64,000 nucleotides of DNA. It comes from Solea solea. Lineage: Eukaryota; Chordata; Actinopteri; Pleuronectiformes; Soleidae. The position numbers were made by a program, and so were the translations under genes. The stretch is from NCBI RefSeq assembly GCF_958295425.1, contig NC_081138.1:2371001-2435000 (forward strand), read 5' to 3'. The notes beneath the pieces are model-generated. The model was not told the DNA's origin, ran no database searches, and saw only the letters and a program-made list of their open reading frames with translations. Positions 50,001-59,562 of the stretch are shown one piece after another. Within the stretch, counting starts at the first letter, position 1. Each line of letters begins with the position of its first letter.

Positions 50001-53000
50001 GGGTAAAAATAAAAGAAAGAAAAACTGGATTTTCTGTGCTGCTGTGGATTGTGTTTGCTCTGCTCTCTAATAATCTGTATAAGCTGTATTTACTACAAGG
50101 AGAATAGATTCATATATATCGTAAACAAAAAGACATTTATGTCTGTTTATCCTGCTCCGAGTCGTCACCAGCAGAGCTTTTACGAGCCTTAAAACCAGCA
50201 CTGGCTCCTCATTAGAGGGCAATGAGTAGTTTCCTCCTGAAGAGCTGGCAACAATGAGTAAGAGGAGCAGAGATGGAGGCGCGGGGGCGCAGCGTCTGCT
50301 GATTTCACTGATCAAATAAAGGGTTTTTCCAGCAACAGTAATTGATATGTTTTGGAAAAACAAAACTCGTCAGTTTTTGTTCCTTCACAGTAATTGTTTT
50401 TCCCATGTTCAGTTTCCTAAGTAATCTTTTCTATCACGTCTCCGTCTAAATAACACGTGAAAATCTATTTTTAGTGCAGAAAATATGAATAGTTGACTCC
50501 ACAATGCTTTGAGATAATTGCAGGTCTGATTGCTCCAGTCACGTACAGTTCTTTTGTCTGTTAGTTTGTTTAATGGCGATAATTCTCATTTCAGTAGAGC
50601 TGCAGCGAACTCATATTTTCTCGATCCATCGAGTCATCGGTTAATTTGCTCCATAAAATGCAGAAAATATTCAATTTTAGGGATTTCTTTGTGATATGGA
50701 GCAAAGAAACCAGAAAATATTCACATTTAAGAAGCTAAAACAATCCGAAATCTCGTTTTAATAATGAAAACAACTCTAAAACGGATGAAAATAGTTGACG
50801 ATTGATTTAGTAATTTAGTATTGTTTTTTAGCTCTACATTTCAGTTCCCATTATAAATAAAACAGGTGGTTTTGAAACATTTTCAGGACACAATGGTGAC
50901 GAACCAAGGTCAAGTGCAGCGACGGTGAAATCAGTCAATGAATATGAAGTGCGCCTGTGTTTCTGCACTACAGCCCACACACAATGTGCAACAAAACACA
51001 CACAAACAAATCACTCCACGTCTGCAATCAGAGTAATGAAGTGCATGAATAGGCATCAGACGGGAAGATAATGAAACAGAAACAGAGCAGTTTTCAGCGG
51101 AGGTCGAACCCCCTCGATAATACAGAGAGACTCGTGTTTGGATCCTGCAAAACACCGGAGATACGGTTTATAGTCAGAACCCTTTGTTTCCCCTTTAAAG
51201 TCCAAAGCCGATACACTGACAGCTCAAACCCTGACAAGTTCATTTATGACACTTTATGAGAAATTAGAGCCAATCGGAGAAACTCCACGGTCAGACGTCA
51301 GGTTTGAAAGCTTCAGGGTCCAATGTGGCATAAATGGAATATACTATCATAAGTAAGTTGTACTGTACATGTATATAATTGCTTTAAAGTACAAATGACT
51401 TGGTTTTTCATTTTCATACCTGCACGATAACCCTTTCATTTGTACTTTAGGGCCTTTACCCCTAAAGGAATGTGCCAGGGTCAACCATAAAGCGCCGTCA
51501 TGCCAACTAAAGTCATTAAATCCATTATTACAGCAAATGGAAGTGTCGTTAGACTTATTAAAAGGTGATGGCTCAGCTCTTTAGCTCAGCTCTGTGTGTG
51601 GAAAACTGCAGCAGAGTGAGGCAGCGTTCACGTAGCAGGAAACAGTTCCTCGATTAACCCGGTTACCAAATTCATCGGCAACTATTTCGAGTGTTTTAAT
51701 GGAATTAAAGCAGGTTTTGAATTTTTTTTAAATGTGAATATGTTCTGGTTTCTTTGCGCCATAGAGCTGAATCCTTTTTGGTTTTTGGATAAGATCAACT
51801 GATCCACATTTGTCTGATCATGAAAATAATCGCTAGTTGCAGCCCGAGTTAGTTTTAGGACCAAAAATTATACTTTGGTGTCAAATACTGAAGAGATTTG
51901 TCACTATAGTGAACATTGATAGAGGTCAACTAACAATAAAACATAATTATGGGTTTTAAAAACCTTCTGCACAGTCAAGTCAGTCACAGTTTACAACCTT
52001 TAAATAAATGTGACGTGAACTTGTCTGTGTTGCCACATGCAGATCTGGCACTCGTGTTGTCAGTGGTCTGTGACGAGCCCTCTTCACACATTTTAAATAG
52101 TCACATATGCATCACTGGGTTTCATGTGAGGAGCATTCAACACACTCTGAGGAGAGCGGTGAGAATGTGACACACTGACCTTGACCTTGCCACAGAGAAA
52201 TTATGAAATTAAATGTCTTATTACTTTGTTTATTTCTTATTATTTCTTATCCGTTCTCTTCCGGGGAAAAAAAAGACACAAGCTGTAAGTTTGCTCGCCG
52301 CTGCTTTTCATCGAGGAGTTGTGTTTTGTGAGTTTTTTGTGTGCATGCATGCGCTCCCGTATCTCATTAATCTCGTTAGGGATAATGTACACAGTGCAGC
52401 TGACTCCCCCGACTCTGCACAGAGAGACGTCCATTTCCCGTAGCGGCTCCACAAGATGAGAAAATTGCTAATTGAGAAGCTGCCCCGTTCCTCTGACCCC
52501 ACTGTTTTAGTTCCTCTTTCCCCAGAAGTTTAAAATAAATCCCATACTGCTGCTGCTGCTGCCGCCGTCCACCTGAAATGTGTGAACTGTCACCGTAACT
52601 TATAGCAACCGCCAGCCAATGGCATCAAAGTGAGCCGGGAAACCATGGCAGTGGCGTAAGAGCGGCGACATCAGTGCTGCACTCGAGAGGACGAGAGCAG
52701 ATATAGGTCTGACGGCAAGAGGCCACAAGTGACACAATTACGGCCGCAGTGGGATGCAATAAAACTCATTTGGCTCCTATAGCCTGACGCGTGCAGCCGT
52801 GCACGTAAAACACAACTTCCCAGAGAGGTAAATGTGAATGTTCCATTACCGAGCCGACATTTATGACATCCCAGTTCATCTTCTTTAACCACAGACGACA
52901 ATAGAATCATCACGAGAGAGAGAGGAGAGATCAGAGGGAGCAATAGACTTCCTCACAAGTTTACGCAGCCGGAATTCTTAGATTGATTTACGTGTAAATT

Positions 53001-53211
53001 AATCATTTCCTGTGGAGCCTCGGTGTGACACAGAGCCTTGTTTTTTTTTTTTTTTTAATGAACATAAACAGGAAAAGAAATTCCATTGTTTGCTTGTATT
53101 GTGACAATTCAGTGTCATCGGTCTGATGACACACACACACACACACACAGGTAAAGTACATGTGGTACAGTACCTGTAGGGGATCCAGTCTGAGGAGTGC
53201 TTGGAGCTCAT
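34877..53211 (-). CDS. tub: Tubby protein (12 coding exons, complete)
   Basis: Twelve exons on the minus strand join perfectly in phase: 1,491 nt, 496 aa (human 506 as I recall). The protein opens [13 protein letters not shown] and carries a conserved N-terminal helix with a basic nuclear-localisation-type stretch (KQKKKRQ, residues 37-43), a Ser/acid-rich middle, and the tubby domain from about residue 242 to the C-terminal FDSKLACE. In mammals TUB binds PI(4,5)P2 through the tubby domain, is released by Gq/phospholipase C signalling, and works with IFT-A to bring GPCRs into cilia. Lys322 and Arg324 (GKLRSN) appear to correspond to the phosphoinositide-binding mouse Lys330/Arg332. Start choice: ATG 53211-53209 has A at -3 and is the first after an in-frame TAG at 53235-53233. 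Gene order (tail-to-tail with ric3) and exon count support tub over a TULP paralogue. Confidence 0.97.
35700..35871 (-). CDS. tub: tub coding exon 11
   Basis: The exon encodes residues 396-452 plus one base: [40 protein letters not shown] and [16 protein letters not shown]. These include the tubby-family signature around NFxGRVTxASVKNFQ. The acceptor is CCCGCAG and the donor ACC|GTGAGT. Confidence 0.98.
35964..36062 (-). CDS. tub: tub coding exon 10
   Basis: The exon is exactly 33 codons (residues 363-395): [20 protein letters not shown], then [13 protein letters not shown]. This is the best-conserved stretch of the family. The acceptor is CTCTCCAG and the donor AAC|GTACGT. Confidence 0.98.
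36556..36606. repeat. TA/TG microsatellite in tub intron 9
   Basis: Alternating TA and TGTA units, preceded by three copies of AATGCAGTG (36528-36555). Confidence 0.85.
36802..36916 (-). CDS. tub: tub coding exon 9
   Basis: The exon encodes residues 324-362: [19 protein letters not shown], then [18 protein letters not shown]. The loop after NPMK is one residue shorter than in human TUB, which accounts for the shift in numbering relative to mammals. The acceptor is TTTGCAG and the donor TAC|GTGAGT. Confidence 0.98.
36960..37260 (+). repeat. Dispersed repeat in tub intron 8
   Basis: Contains CTACAGTAGCCCCGAAGGGA and CATCCTTTCTGGTATGTGCA followed by GGCCACCGTAGTTCCCT, the latter inverted at 19456-19503. 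These are motifs of the larger AAAGGTCCAGT transposon family, whose ends are not intact here. Confidence 0.55.
37480..38170. other. Candidate conserved noncoding element in tub intron 8
   Basis: Non-repetitive DNA directly upstream of exon 9 in the pre-mRNA includes GATTTGATTAGACTCC, TTCAATATTCATAGATTAAC and CCGTGATTGCACTGTGATGG. It has the look of an intronic enhancer, but it was not tested for conservation. Confidence 0.25.
38211..38323 (-). CDS. tub: tub coding exon 8
   Basis: The exon encodes residues 287-323 plus two bases: [20 protein letters not shown], then [16 protein letters not shown]. It includes a basic cluster (RKRKKSK) and Lys322 and Arg324, which by my alignment correspond to the phosphoinositide-binding Lys330 and Arg332 of mouse tubby. 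The acceptor ends TCGTAG and the donor is GAG|GTAAGT. Confidence 0.98.
38459..38650 (-). CDS. tub: tub coding exon 7 (start of tubby domain)
   Basis: The acceptor is TCTTACAG and the donor AAG|GTGAGA; the exon is exactly 64 codons (residues 223-286). A Pro-rich linker leads into [12 protein letters not shown] and the first strands of the tubby barrel ([31 protein letters not shown]), nearly identical to human TUB. Confidence 0.98.
39208..39668 (+). repeat. ~21-bp minisatellite array, left (GAGAATAAAGTCGTAAATTTA)
   Basis: About 21 imperfect units in tub intron 6. The unit is the reverse complement of the one in the 41541-42888 array. It abuts the 5' side of an integrase-type transposase remnant, and a single inverted unit sits beyond that remnant at 40141-40166. 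Confidence 0.95.
39691..40060 (+). pseudogene. Integrase-type transposase remnant, copy 1
   Basis: The frame from 39676 reads [20 protein letters not shown] and [18 protein letters not shown], then [12 protein letters not shown]. After a frameshift near 39945 it continues [20 protein letters not shown]. This is the N-terminal part of a fish transposase family with an IS3-like HTH and rve (DDE) integrase core, possibly IS3EU or Ginger type. The catalytic half is absent, so it is dead. The family call is from memory. Confidence 0.6.
40170..41095. other. Sequence between the mirrored transposon remnants
   Basis: No gene. Two frames (40353-40616 and short others) have no resemblance to known proteins. 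It may be transposon-derived or original intron sequence; it is not obviously palindromic. Confidence 0.4.
41205..41457 (-). pseudogene. Integrase-type transposase remnant, copy 2 (inverted)
   Basis: The minus strand reads [20 protein letters not shown] with ISISFEKIV, later [11 protein letters not shown], and in another frame [10 protein letters not shown]. These align with [31 protein letters not shown] and [10 protein letters not shown] of copy 1. It is more decayed and lacks the catalytic region. Confidence 0.55.
41541..42888 (-). repeat. ~21-bp minisatellite array, right (TTACGACTTTATTCTCATAATG)
   Basis: Roughly 64 imperfect units over 1.35 kb, in opposite orientation to the 39208 array. 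It lies on the 5' side of the inverted transposase remnant, with one unit beyond the other end at 41101-41124. It makes up almost a third of tub intron 6. Confidence 0.95.
43168..43289 (-). CDS. tub: tub coding exon 6
   Basis: The exon encodes [17 protein letters not shown] and [21 protein letters not shown], the highly conserved Ser/acidic block just before the tubby domain. The donor is AAG|GTAAAA. It is separated from exon 5 by only 154 bp and from exon 7 by the 4.5-kb repeat-filled intron 6. Confidence 0.96.
43444..43596 (-). CDS. tub: tub coding exon 5
   Basis: The acceptor is CCCGCAG and the donor AAAG|GTACCG. The exon encodes the end of codon 131 through residue 181, including [11 protein letters not shown] and [10 protein letters not shown] (human GPVQILTVGQS and QDLRATMQRK). 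Phase matches both neighbours exactly. Confidence 0.95.
44949..45086 (-). CDS. tub: tub coding exon 4
   Basis: The acceptor is CGTGAAG and the donor AAAG|GTCAGT. The exon encodes residues 85-130 plus one base: [16 protein letters not shown], then a Lys/Ser-rich low-complexity stretch ending KKERRGKHK (human KEKKGKHK). This is the variable middle region of TUB, conserved mainly at its two ends. Confidence 0.93.
45581..45949. mobile_element. hAT-like MITE (CAGRGGTGTCAAACT ends) in tub intron 3
   Basis: The left end CAGAGGTGTCAAACT and right end AGTTTGACACCCCTG are inverted copies, with CGGCCCGTGGGCCACATTCG inside, a well-known fish hAT-type element. The flanking 8-mers do not match. Confidence 0.75.
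46392..46554 (-). CDS. tub: tub coding exon 3
   Basis: The acceptor is TTCTTCCAG and the donor ACG|GTGAGC. The exon encodes residues 31-84 plus one base: [19 protein letters not shown], then an Arg-rich stretch ([23 protein letters not shown]). The first half is the basic helix shared by TUB and TULP3; in TULP3 this region contacts IFT-A, and in tubby it carries a nuclear localisation signal. Confidence 0.96.
46704..46925 (+). mobile_element. hAT-like MITE copy in tub intron 2
   Basis: ACTGCAACTAACTCATTATT, CTGTCGATTATTTTCTCAAT and AACCGATTCATCGATAATC identify the same family as 9893-10151. The ends are degraded. Confidence 0.7.
47951..47990 (-). promoter_or_regulatory. Duplicated in-frame 5' splice site after tub exon 2
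   Basis: Read on the minus strand, CAGGTACGTACAGACAGG occurs twice, so the donor GTACGTA begins at 47986 and again at 47959. Using the second would extend exon 2 by 27 nt and add nine residues (VRTDRTDRQ) with no stop and no frame change. The identical donor strength is direct observation; whether both are used is inference. Confidence 0.6.
47987..48038 (-). CDS. tub: tub coding exon 2
   Basis: The acceptor is TTTTGTAG and the exon is 52 bp, encoding [17 protein letters not shown] (residues 14-30) after the split Ser13. This matches human [17 protein letters not shown] and starts the conserved N-terminal helix. The donor CAG|GTACGTAC is repeated exactly 27 nt further into the intron (see separate entry). 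Confidence 0.95.
50595..50836. mobile_element. hAT-like MITE with perfect 8-bp target duplication (tub intron 1)
   Basis: Ends are TAGAGCTGCAG and TTAGCTCTA, flanked by identical CATTTCAG (50587-50594 and 50837-50844). The interior contains GATATGGAGCAAAGAAACCA and TTCACATTTAAGAAGCTAAA. It is the best preserved insertion of this family in the window. Confidence 0.9.
51690..51850 (-). mobile_element. hAT-like MITE remnant in tub intron 1
   Basis: AATGTGAATATGTTCTGGTT and TCTTTGCGCCATAGAG, then AATAATCGCTAGTTGCAGCC, are family motifs in reverse orientation. The copy is truncated. Confidence 0.6.
53174..53211 (-). CDS. tub: tub coding exon 1
   Basis: This exon encodes [12 protein letters not shown] plus two bases of codon 13, with donor ACAG|GTACTG. 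It corresponds to the short-isoform start of mammalian TUB (MTSKPHSDWIPYS). A GTG in the same frame upstream gives MTDNR if misread as a start, but no upstream ATG exists before the in-frame TAG. Intron 1 is about 5.1 kb. Confidence 0.93.
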
Positions 53212-53260
53212 CCTGTTGTCAGTCACTGCTGCCTAACTGCGAGGGCTAATGGCAACAGCA
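53212..53260 (-). other. tub 5' UTR start
   Basis: Immediately upstream of the ATG, the in-frame TAG at 53235-53233 closes the frame, marking untranslated leader. The transcription start cannot be placed; no TATA box is evident. Confidence 0.4.
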
Positions 53261-53479
53261 CCAGTGCAAGTGGCTACAGGGTCTGAGGACAGCGATCACA
53301 GCCAGAGAGCCCACATCGTGTGTTCATCCTCTGCACACAGAGCCTTTATCCCTCTGCCTCTGCCTCCTCCGACTGTGGAGCTGCAGACGACCTAACAATC
53401 CAAACACACAGTCCGCCGTCTCCGCCGTGCACACTGAGCACAGGAAACAGTCGTCTTCTTCTCCTCCATGTGTACGCCG

Positions 53480-53900
53480 CCTTCCAGTCAATGCTTCTCC
53501 TCCTCCTCCTCCTCTCCCATCCACTGCCTGTGCTCCTGCTCCTGCTCTGCACTGACTGGGTATCTAAATCTCCCTCAGGTTTCTTGCCCTTTAAATCCCC
53601 CCCCCCACCCTTTCCTTTCCTTCTTCTCTGCCTAAATCTCACCCTCTCTCTCTATCTCCCCTTTAGCCCAATCTATCTCTCATTATCTCTCGTGCAGCAT
53701 CACCTTCCGTGGCACTGGGTGCAGAAAAGGGAAAAAGGTGATGGAGAATCGTTTGTCTTTCCCCTTTGATTTTGCTGCTATGCTATTTCTGTTCATTGCC
53801 ACCCCCCCCCCCCCCCCCTTTCCTTTCTCTACTGCAACCATAGACACTCTCTCTCTCTCTCTCTCACACTCTCTCTCTCCGTCTCTTGACACTTTCTGTC
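53480..53900. repeat. Pyrimidine-rich low-complexity region upstream of tub
   Basis: It includes (CTC)n at 53490-53515, C-runs at 53599-53607 and 53802-53818, and (TCTC)n at 53849-53878. A 149-codon Leu/Ser/Pro-rich frame through it is low-complexity, not a gene. Tracts like this can lie in promoters, but no specific site is identified. Confidence 0.6.
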
Positions 53901-54494
53901 AGTGTTGCATTAGGAATTTAAAGCAGGGCATCACATGTGTGTGTTTTCCCGAGCATAATTTATTTATTCTAAGAGTAGCATTCATTAGCATATGACTGTG
54001 CGCACTCGCCTTGAATTCAAGCCTCTCCACCGCCAGACAAAGGCAGCCTGTGATCGTGCCACAGCTCCGAACCTCCCCTCGCACACATCTGCTTCCGCCC
54101 TCCCTCACTGTCAGCGCACAGACACACATCACTCAGTGTGTGCGTCCCGTCCCCCCCGTCCCCCCGTCCCCCGACTTATTCAGGAGTCCATCTTTGGACA
54201 GTTAAACCAAGAGGCTTCACTGTCAAAGCAGTCGATTCACGTCAACTCCACGGCAGCACACCAATTCTTTTTTTGCAGGATAAAATCACCTGAAACTCTC
54301 CTGTAAGTCGCTTAGTTAAGAACGAAACGAGAACAAAATGCATCTCTTGTAGGGCATGAAAGCACATTTCCATCATCCTCGCAACAACGGCCGCGGGCCA
54401 AACCGTGCACGTGCTTCTTAATTTCATCATCCAAGTGTTGCACCGCGCTCCTGAGTTCTAATCACATGGATTTGGGTCGATCAGTGCAACACCG

Positions 54495-54600
54495 GTGCAT
54501 TCTTTGGACTGTGGGAGGAAACTGGAGAACCCAGAGAGAACCCACGCAGACACAGGGGCAGAACATGCAAACTCCATGAAGAAAGGCCCAGAATAAACCC
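54495..54600 (-). mobile_element. SINE fragment
   Basis: TTTGGACTGTGGGAGGAAAC, GAGAACCCACGCAGACACAG and GGGGCAGAACATGCAAACTC, then CCATGAAGAAAGGC, match the middle of the SINE family present at 59190-59525. Confidence 0.7.
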
Positions 54601-57600
54601 AGGTATAATCTGGCCCGACCACAGTACTTATAATCTATATGTTAGCCAAAAATGAAAACAAAAATGTGTGAAACACTACTGACAACTGTGGTAGTCATCT
54701 CTGATCTTTGTGTCTTTCATGGTTGAGGCAATAACGTGTTCAGGGTTGTGGTCTTATTTCAAGATTTAAGTCAATCGAAACCTCTTTACACAATCTGAAC
54801 AATCTACATAATCTGGCCTAAAGGGGTATATTCTGGCCTAAAATCATTTATAATCTGGGTCTAAAGCAGCTGCTTTAAGACCGCGTTTATTCTGGACTTC
54901 AACTTATTAATTGAAGAGACACCTGGAGAACATTCACCCGAGTTTCTCAAGATGAAACTTCATTTTTACTCGTAAAAATGTTATTTGCGCAGCACATTTT
55001 TGAAAGAAAAGGGAAACCTTTGTTCTAATACTGATCTCTCTCTCAATAAATGTTATCCTTGACACACGTTACAATTTTGTGAGCGTACACCAACCATGTG
55101 GCTCTATGTAGAATTTAAATGTCTTATTTCATGGTATAACATTCTGTGTTTCTTCTGTGGTGAATAAAATACAATAAAATGTTAGAAACCACTTGCAGGC
55201 TCGTGCTTGAACCTACAATGAGGTTACGCATTAACAATAATGACATTAATACCTTTTTCTGGAGAAATAAAATAGCAAAAAACACAGGGAATGTCACAAT
55301 TCACATTAAGAAGCATATTTCAAAGGTGTATACAGGAGTTTGTGTTGTACTGAAGTCGGCATGTTGCTGTAAGTCAATGTCCCTCCTACACACCTCAGCT
55401 GCTGCTGCAGAAAACAGAATTGCACAAGAGAAATCACCGTCTTCCCCCCATCAAGACTACAAAAGACAAAAGCGCACTTTATGTAACGCAACCCAGGAGA
55501 GCCGTGTGCTTTCTTTATTTTTTTTTAATTTCGTGCAATGATCAAGATGATTGTAAGAAAGGAAAACAATTCTAATTTTCACTGATCAACTCTGCATCAC
55601 TCGGCACCGGTGATATACTGCAGAGCTTTAATACAGATTAAACATTGTCAATAAAGCGGCTGATGAAAGTGAATAGAAGTGGAACACGGACTCCACCGAG
55701 GAACAGGTGTAAGAGCAGCTCCCGTTCTTAATATTTGATGCTGAAGGAAAAGACTTTGAAGTTTGGTTTTTAGTCAGTTGAGAGTGAGAAAGTGAGACGC
55801 AGGTAGACATTTCATTCAGGGATGCATGATGCATACGACTCCTTAAAGCTAATGCAGATAACTTCATCCTATACGTGGAAATTCAAACTTAAATAACTGA
55901 AGTGCATGTTAAAGACTGTGGTTGCAATATCATAAGAACTCTCGTCTTTGTATTCCTCCAATGCCGCTTTGCTGAGATGCAGACGATCATTTTCTCTGAA
56001 TCAGAGTGAAATAAAGTGCATTCCATTTGTAGTCGGAACTCGGAGTTTCGAATTTCCAAGGTCATGAGGGTGTTCCTTTAATGGGAACGCCCACTAAACT
56101 GGGATTTCCTAACCACAGGTGAGAATTCCAAGATGGCTGTCATGATACACTGTTTTTTTAGTACAGTTCTCTCACAGCCGCACTATTTAATTTCAATCCT
56201 TAGAATGAATTTGTGAACATTTCTATGTGAAATACTATATTTTTCAGCTCAAGACTGAATGTTTCACGCCTTTGCAGATCCACTGTGATCTGTAAGACGT
56301 TGTTATGCACTCGTGTGAATGGTAAACTTGGGCATAATATTGCTGAAATTGAAATTGCACTTGTTTTCCTCAACAAATTTCAGGTTGTTCAGAATAGATT
56401 TTGCAAAAAAAAGATACTTCACTCAAATTTAAAACCAAAAATGTGAACAAATTTGGAGTTCCTTGTTGTTCATAGGTTATTTTGCTATTGTTTTACTGGT
56501 CCGGTCCACTGGAGCGCTAATTACCCGGAATTATAACCACTTTGACACCCCTGCCTTAGACAAGTTGCTATGCTGTTTGTGTGTGCGCCAAAGACTGTTG
56601 TGTAAGCTCCACCTACTTTCATGCATTAGCGCTCCCATTAGATTTAACACAAACACTGTCGTCTTCCTTCTTTTCTGCCCACTGGCCTTAAAAAAAACTC
56701 AAACGATAAGATCCTCTTGACAAATTAAATTTTGTCCAGTTCAGGATTTGTACACACAGAGGCCTAATATTGTTGGTAACAGGAGGTCAGCAGTATCAGT
56801 AATTATAGTAATGGTTCTGGCACAGACGGAGTGCACTGATGTGAAAATGGATCTCTGGCTTGTGTCTGCCTGTCTCAGTCAGACCGACCGCAGGCCCAGC
56901 AGTTAAATCTTAACTATAACTATAGATATGAGCGTCACCTTCAGTTCCTAAGGAAACAAAAGAGGCTGCATTTGTGTACAGCTGTGGAGCCGAGTCATCC
57001 GACATCTCTAAGTTCCTCCATCGGTGCTCCAACTGTGCTTGGTTTTCTTGGGACAATAGCCAGGAAGAGCCAGAGATGCAATAAAGTAGCCTTCAGCAGC
57101 AGACAGTGGACTCACGAACCCATCGGCCCGGAGACTGAAAGCTCTCTTGCTGGATGCCATTGAGCCTGAGGCTAGAGCTTACTGGAAGGAAGGCAATAGA
57201 CGGTCAGACCCGGCTGGGAATCGTCATATATAGTCCTTCAGCGAGTTAAGTAAAGCATTTTTCCGCCAGCACTTTGAGGATTCATCTTTATGTGCCGCTC
57301 TTAACGCAGGGACTTTCTTCTCCGTGGCATGTTTTCCCTCCACCGCACGCGGTCATGTAACAAATCAATAAACCTGTGCTTAGAAGTGTCGGCTGGCTCT
57401 ATAGAGATTGTACTGTCACTGTTACAGTTACAGTTACAGTTACATCACCCCCGACCTGTGATAGAGACCTCTGCAACATGAAAAAGGGACTTCAGACAAC
57501 CTGACGGGGGGAAAGGAGGACTCGGTGAATAGTTATCATCATAAGATGCGGACGCAGAAAGAGGCAATTAGGGCACGGCTGAGGAGTGAGTCACAGATTT

Positions 57601-57866
57601 AATCAAAGTAACGTCACTTCACACACGGGAGAGAGCGCGGGAGCCTGGAGAGCCGAGGGATCCTGACAGTAATAAGCCGGTGTGAGATTAAATGAGCCCC
57701 ACGTCAGCAACGGGATTAAGAGGAACGACGGCGTTTAATAACACGCGCTTCTTAATAACCCATTATCCAAAAGAGTTGAGTGCGGGTGACAGTGGACATA
57801 TGAGACGCCGCAACACTTTGTAAGTGCGACTTGATCTTGACAGTGGAAACTAACAAAGTATTAGTT
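54600..57866. other. Region upstream of tub, no gene seen
   Basis: No exon recognised. It holds the end of a hAT-type repeat (TTTGACACCCCTGCC at 56540-56554) and four CAGTTA units at 57419-57443. A long-isoform first exon of tub could lie here or beyond but is not identifiable. Confidence 0.4.
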
Positions 57867-58022
57867 GCTTTAAAGGTCCAGTATGTGAGGATTATTAACG
57901 GACAACGCAAGTCAGTAAAGCAAGAAAAAGCAATTATTGTCTTATACAAACATACCTATGGGTAGTATATTCAATGTCTACCCATAGACCCTCCTAAATG
58001 TTACGCACTGGACCTTTAAAGC
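57867..58022. mobile_element. MITE with GCTTTAAAGGTCCAGTRYGT ends
   Basis: The first 20 bases are repeated inverted at the right end with two mismatches. The interior has CCTATGGGTA and its inverse TACCCATAGA, so the whole 156 bp folds as an imperfect hairpin. It is a deletion derivative of the family at 59563-61073. Confidence 0.8.
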
Positions 58023-59189
58023 CCTCCTTTTGCCATTGCTTTGTCAGTAAAAGGCAGCCGCTGAATTTACATATCCTGAATTGATTTTTTTAGAAGTGCA
58101 TGTACTGGAAAATATCAGATTAAATAACGAGGGACCAAAAGCAAGCATGGGAAAGGGCAAACAGTGCGACCATGCGTAGACGGGAGCCTCCTCTGTGCTG
58201 TGCTGTACTGTAGTGTCGTCCTCTGAGGGTCTACTTGAGTAATCACAGACATAATCAGATAACATTTGAGTGTTTGATTCATGCCGGAGTGCCGGACTTA
58301 AACGCGGCTCGGTAATTTCCACTAAAACCACAGTGACCTGCAAAATGCCAACTTAAAGGGAAGCAGCGATTCCACGGAAACAGCCCAGTGAGACCTGCGC
58401 GTCCAACCCGGCGCATGATACAGTGTCATCACTTATAGATGACGACCTTGGAAACATTTGAAACATTCATGGAGATACTCGTCTGTATCTATCCGAGAGC
58501 AATGTTAGGTGTTGAAAACCAAAACGGCCAGTCTTGGAGGGTTGCTGTGAGGGACTCTGTTTAAACAGTGGCATCTTTATTGTAGAGGGGAGCTGTAAAT
58601 CTTAGAGGAGAGAGAGAGAGCAACAGAGAGACTATGTGTGTTTGTGAGTGTGACTGAAAGTAATTCACTCACAGCTCCAGAGGCAGAGCCAGCGTGCGAG
58701 CGCTTATGCTACTGGCGAGCGTCTGTTATCGATCGAATCTAATTTGTGCCTTCGACTGATTCCCGCTAATGTCGATAACGTGATCGCTGCGAGAAACAAC
58801 AAATGGTGGGGAATTTTAAAAAAAAAAGTTAATTAGCTTAAATTCTGATGGGAAAATGTGTGCTGTGACTGCTGCTTTCAGCGCTACACAGGGCAGTGGG
58901 AGGCCTTGCTAAAGACTCACACAGTCACACATTCACATATGCAGTCCGTGTATCAACACAAATCCCTTATCTCATCTCTCAGAGCCCAACAGAGGGCATG
59001 CATAAAACATGATTTGGATTAGAAAATGTCACGTTGGATGAAACAGAGTCCCAGTGAGTCCGCAGATGGACTGATTCAATACACCAAAGTTCCTTTGTAT
59101 GTGCAGAACACTCCCGCCGCCATATACTACAAGATGGTGAGATAAACTAACAACACACATCTGTACCACAAATAAAACACTTTACATTT
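58023..59189. other. Intergenic DNA, no gene seen
   Basis: Single-copy-looking sequence with no open frame resembling a known protein. A short GA tract occurs at 58605-58620. Confidence 0.4.
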
Positions 59190-59525
59190 ATCCATTTTCT
59201 ACCGCTTTATCCTCCATGAGGGTCGCCGGGGGGTGCTGTGCCAAACTCAGCTGACAGCGGGCGATATGCTCGGTACACCCTGGACAGTTCGCCAGTCCAT
59301 CGCAAGGCCACATATAGAGACAAACCAACATCCACTCCCACACTCACGGTCAATTTAGAGTGTCCAATTTGACCTAATTGCATGTTTTTGGACAGTGGGA
59401 GGAAGCCCGAGAACCCGGAGAACATGCAAACTCCATGCAGAAAGGCCTTTGTTCCAACCGAGGCTCGAACCCTGGGTCTTCTTGCTACAAAGGCAAGAGT
59501 GCTAACCACTAAACCAACCGTGTGA
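59190..59525 (-). mobile_element. tRNA-derived SINE, near full length
   Basis: On the minus strand it starts CACACGGTTGGTTTAGTGGT (A-box) and has GGGTTCGAGCC (B-box, plus-strand 59461-59471). It continues with GGAGTTTGCATGTTCTCCGG and ends CCTCATGGAGGATAAAGCGG plus TAGAAAATGGATAAATG. A 140-codon frame (59207-59629) simply reads through it. Related pieces lie at 27769 and 54495. Confidence 0.85.
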
Positions 59526-59562
59526 CCCCATACACTTCCATATTGAATCATATTCAGTGCCA

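Larger units (their letters stand above)
48039..53173 (-). other. tub intron 1
   Basis: A 5.1-kb intron with two MITE copies (50595, 51690), a T-run (53041-53056) and (CA)n at 53129-53149. Frames of 160-167 codons overlap at 49150-49708 on opposite strands and have no known match. No alternative first exon is recognisable. Confidence 0.6.

Noticed and set aside
53209..53226. Upstream start giving MTDNR before MSSKHSS in tub
   Set aside because: The first codon is GTG, and an in-frame TAG lies just upstream; the ATG at 53211 matches the family start.
53320..53769. 149-codon Leu/Ser/Pro-rich frame upstream of tub
   Set aside because: Produced by CTC, TCTC and C-run low-complexity sequence.
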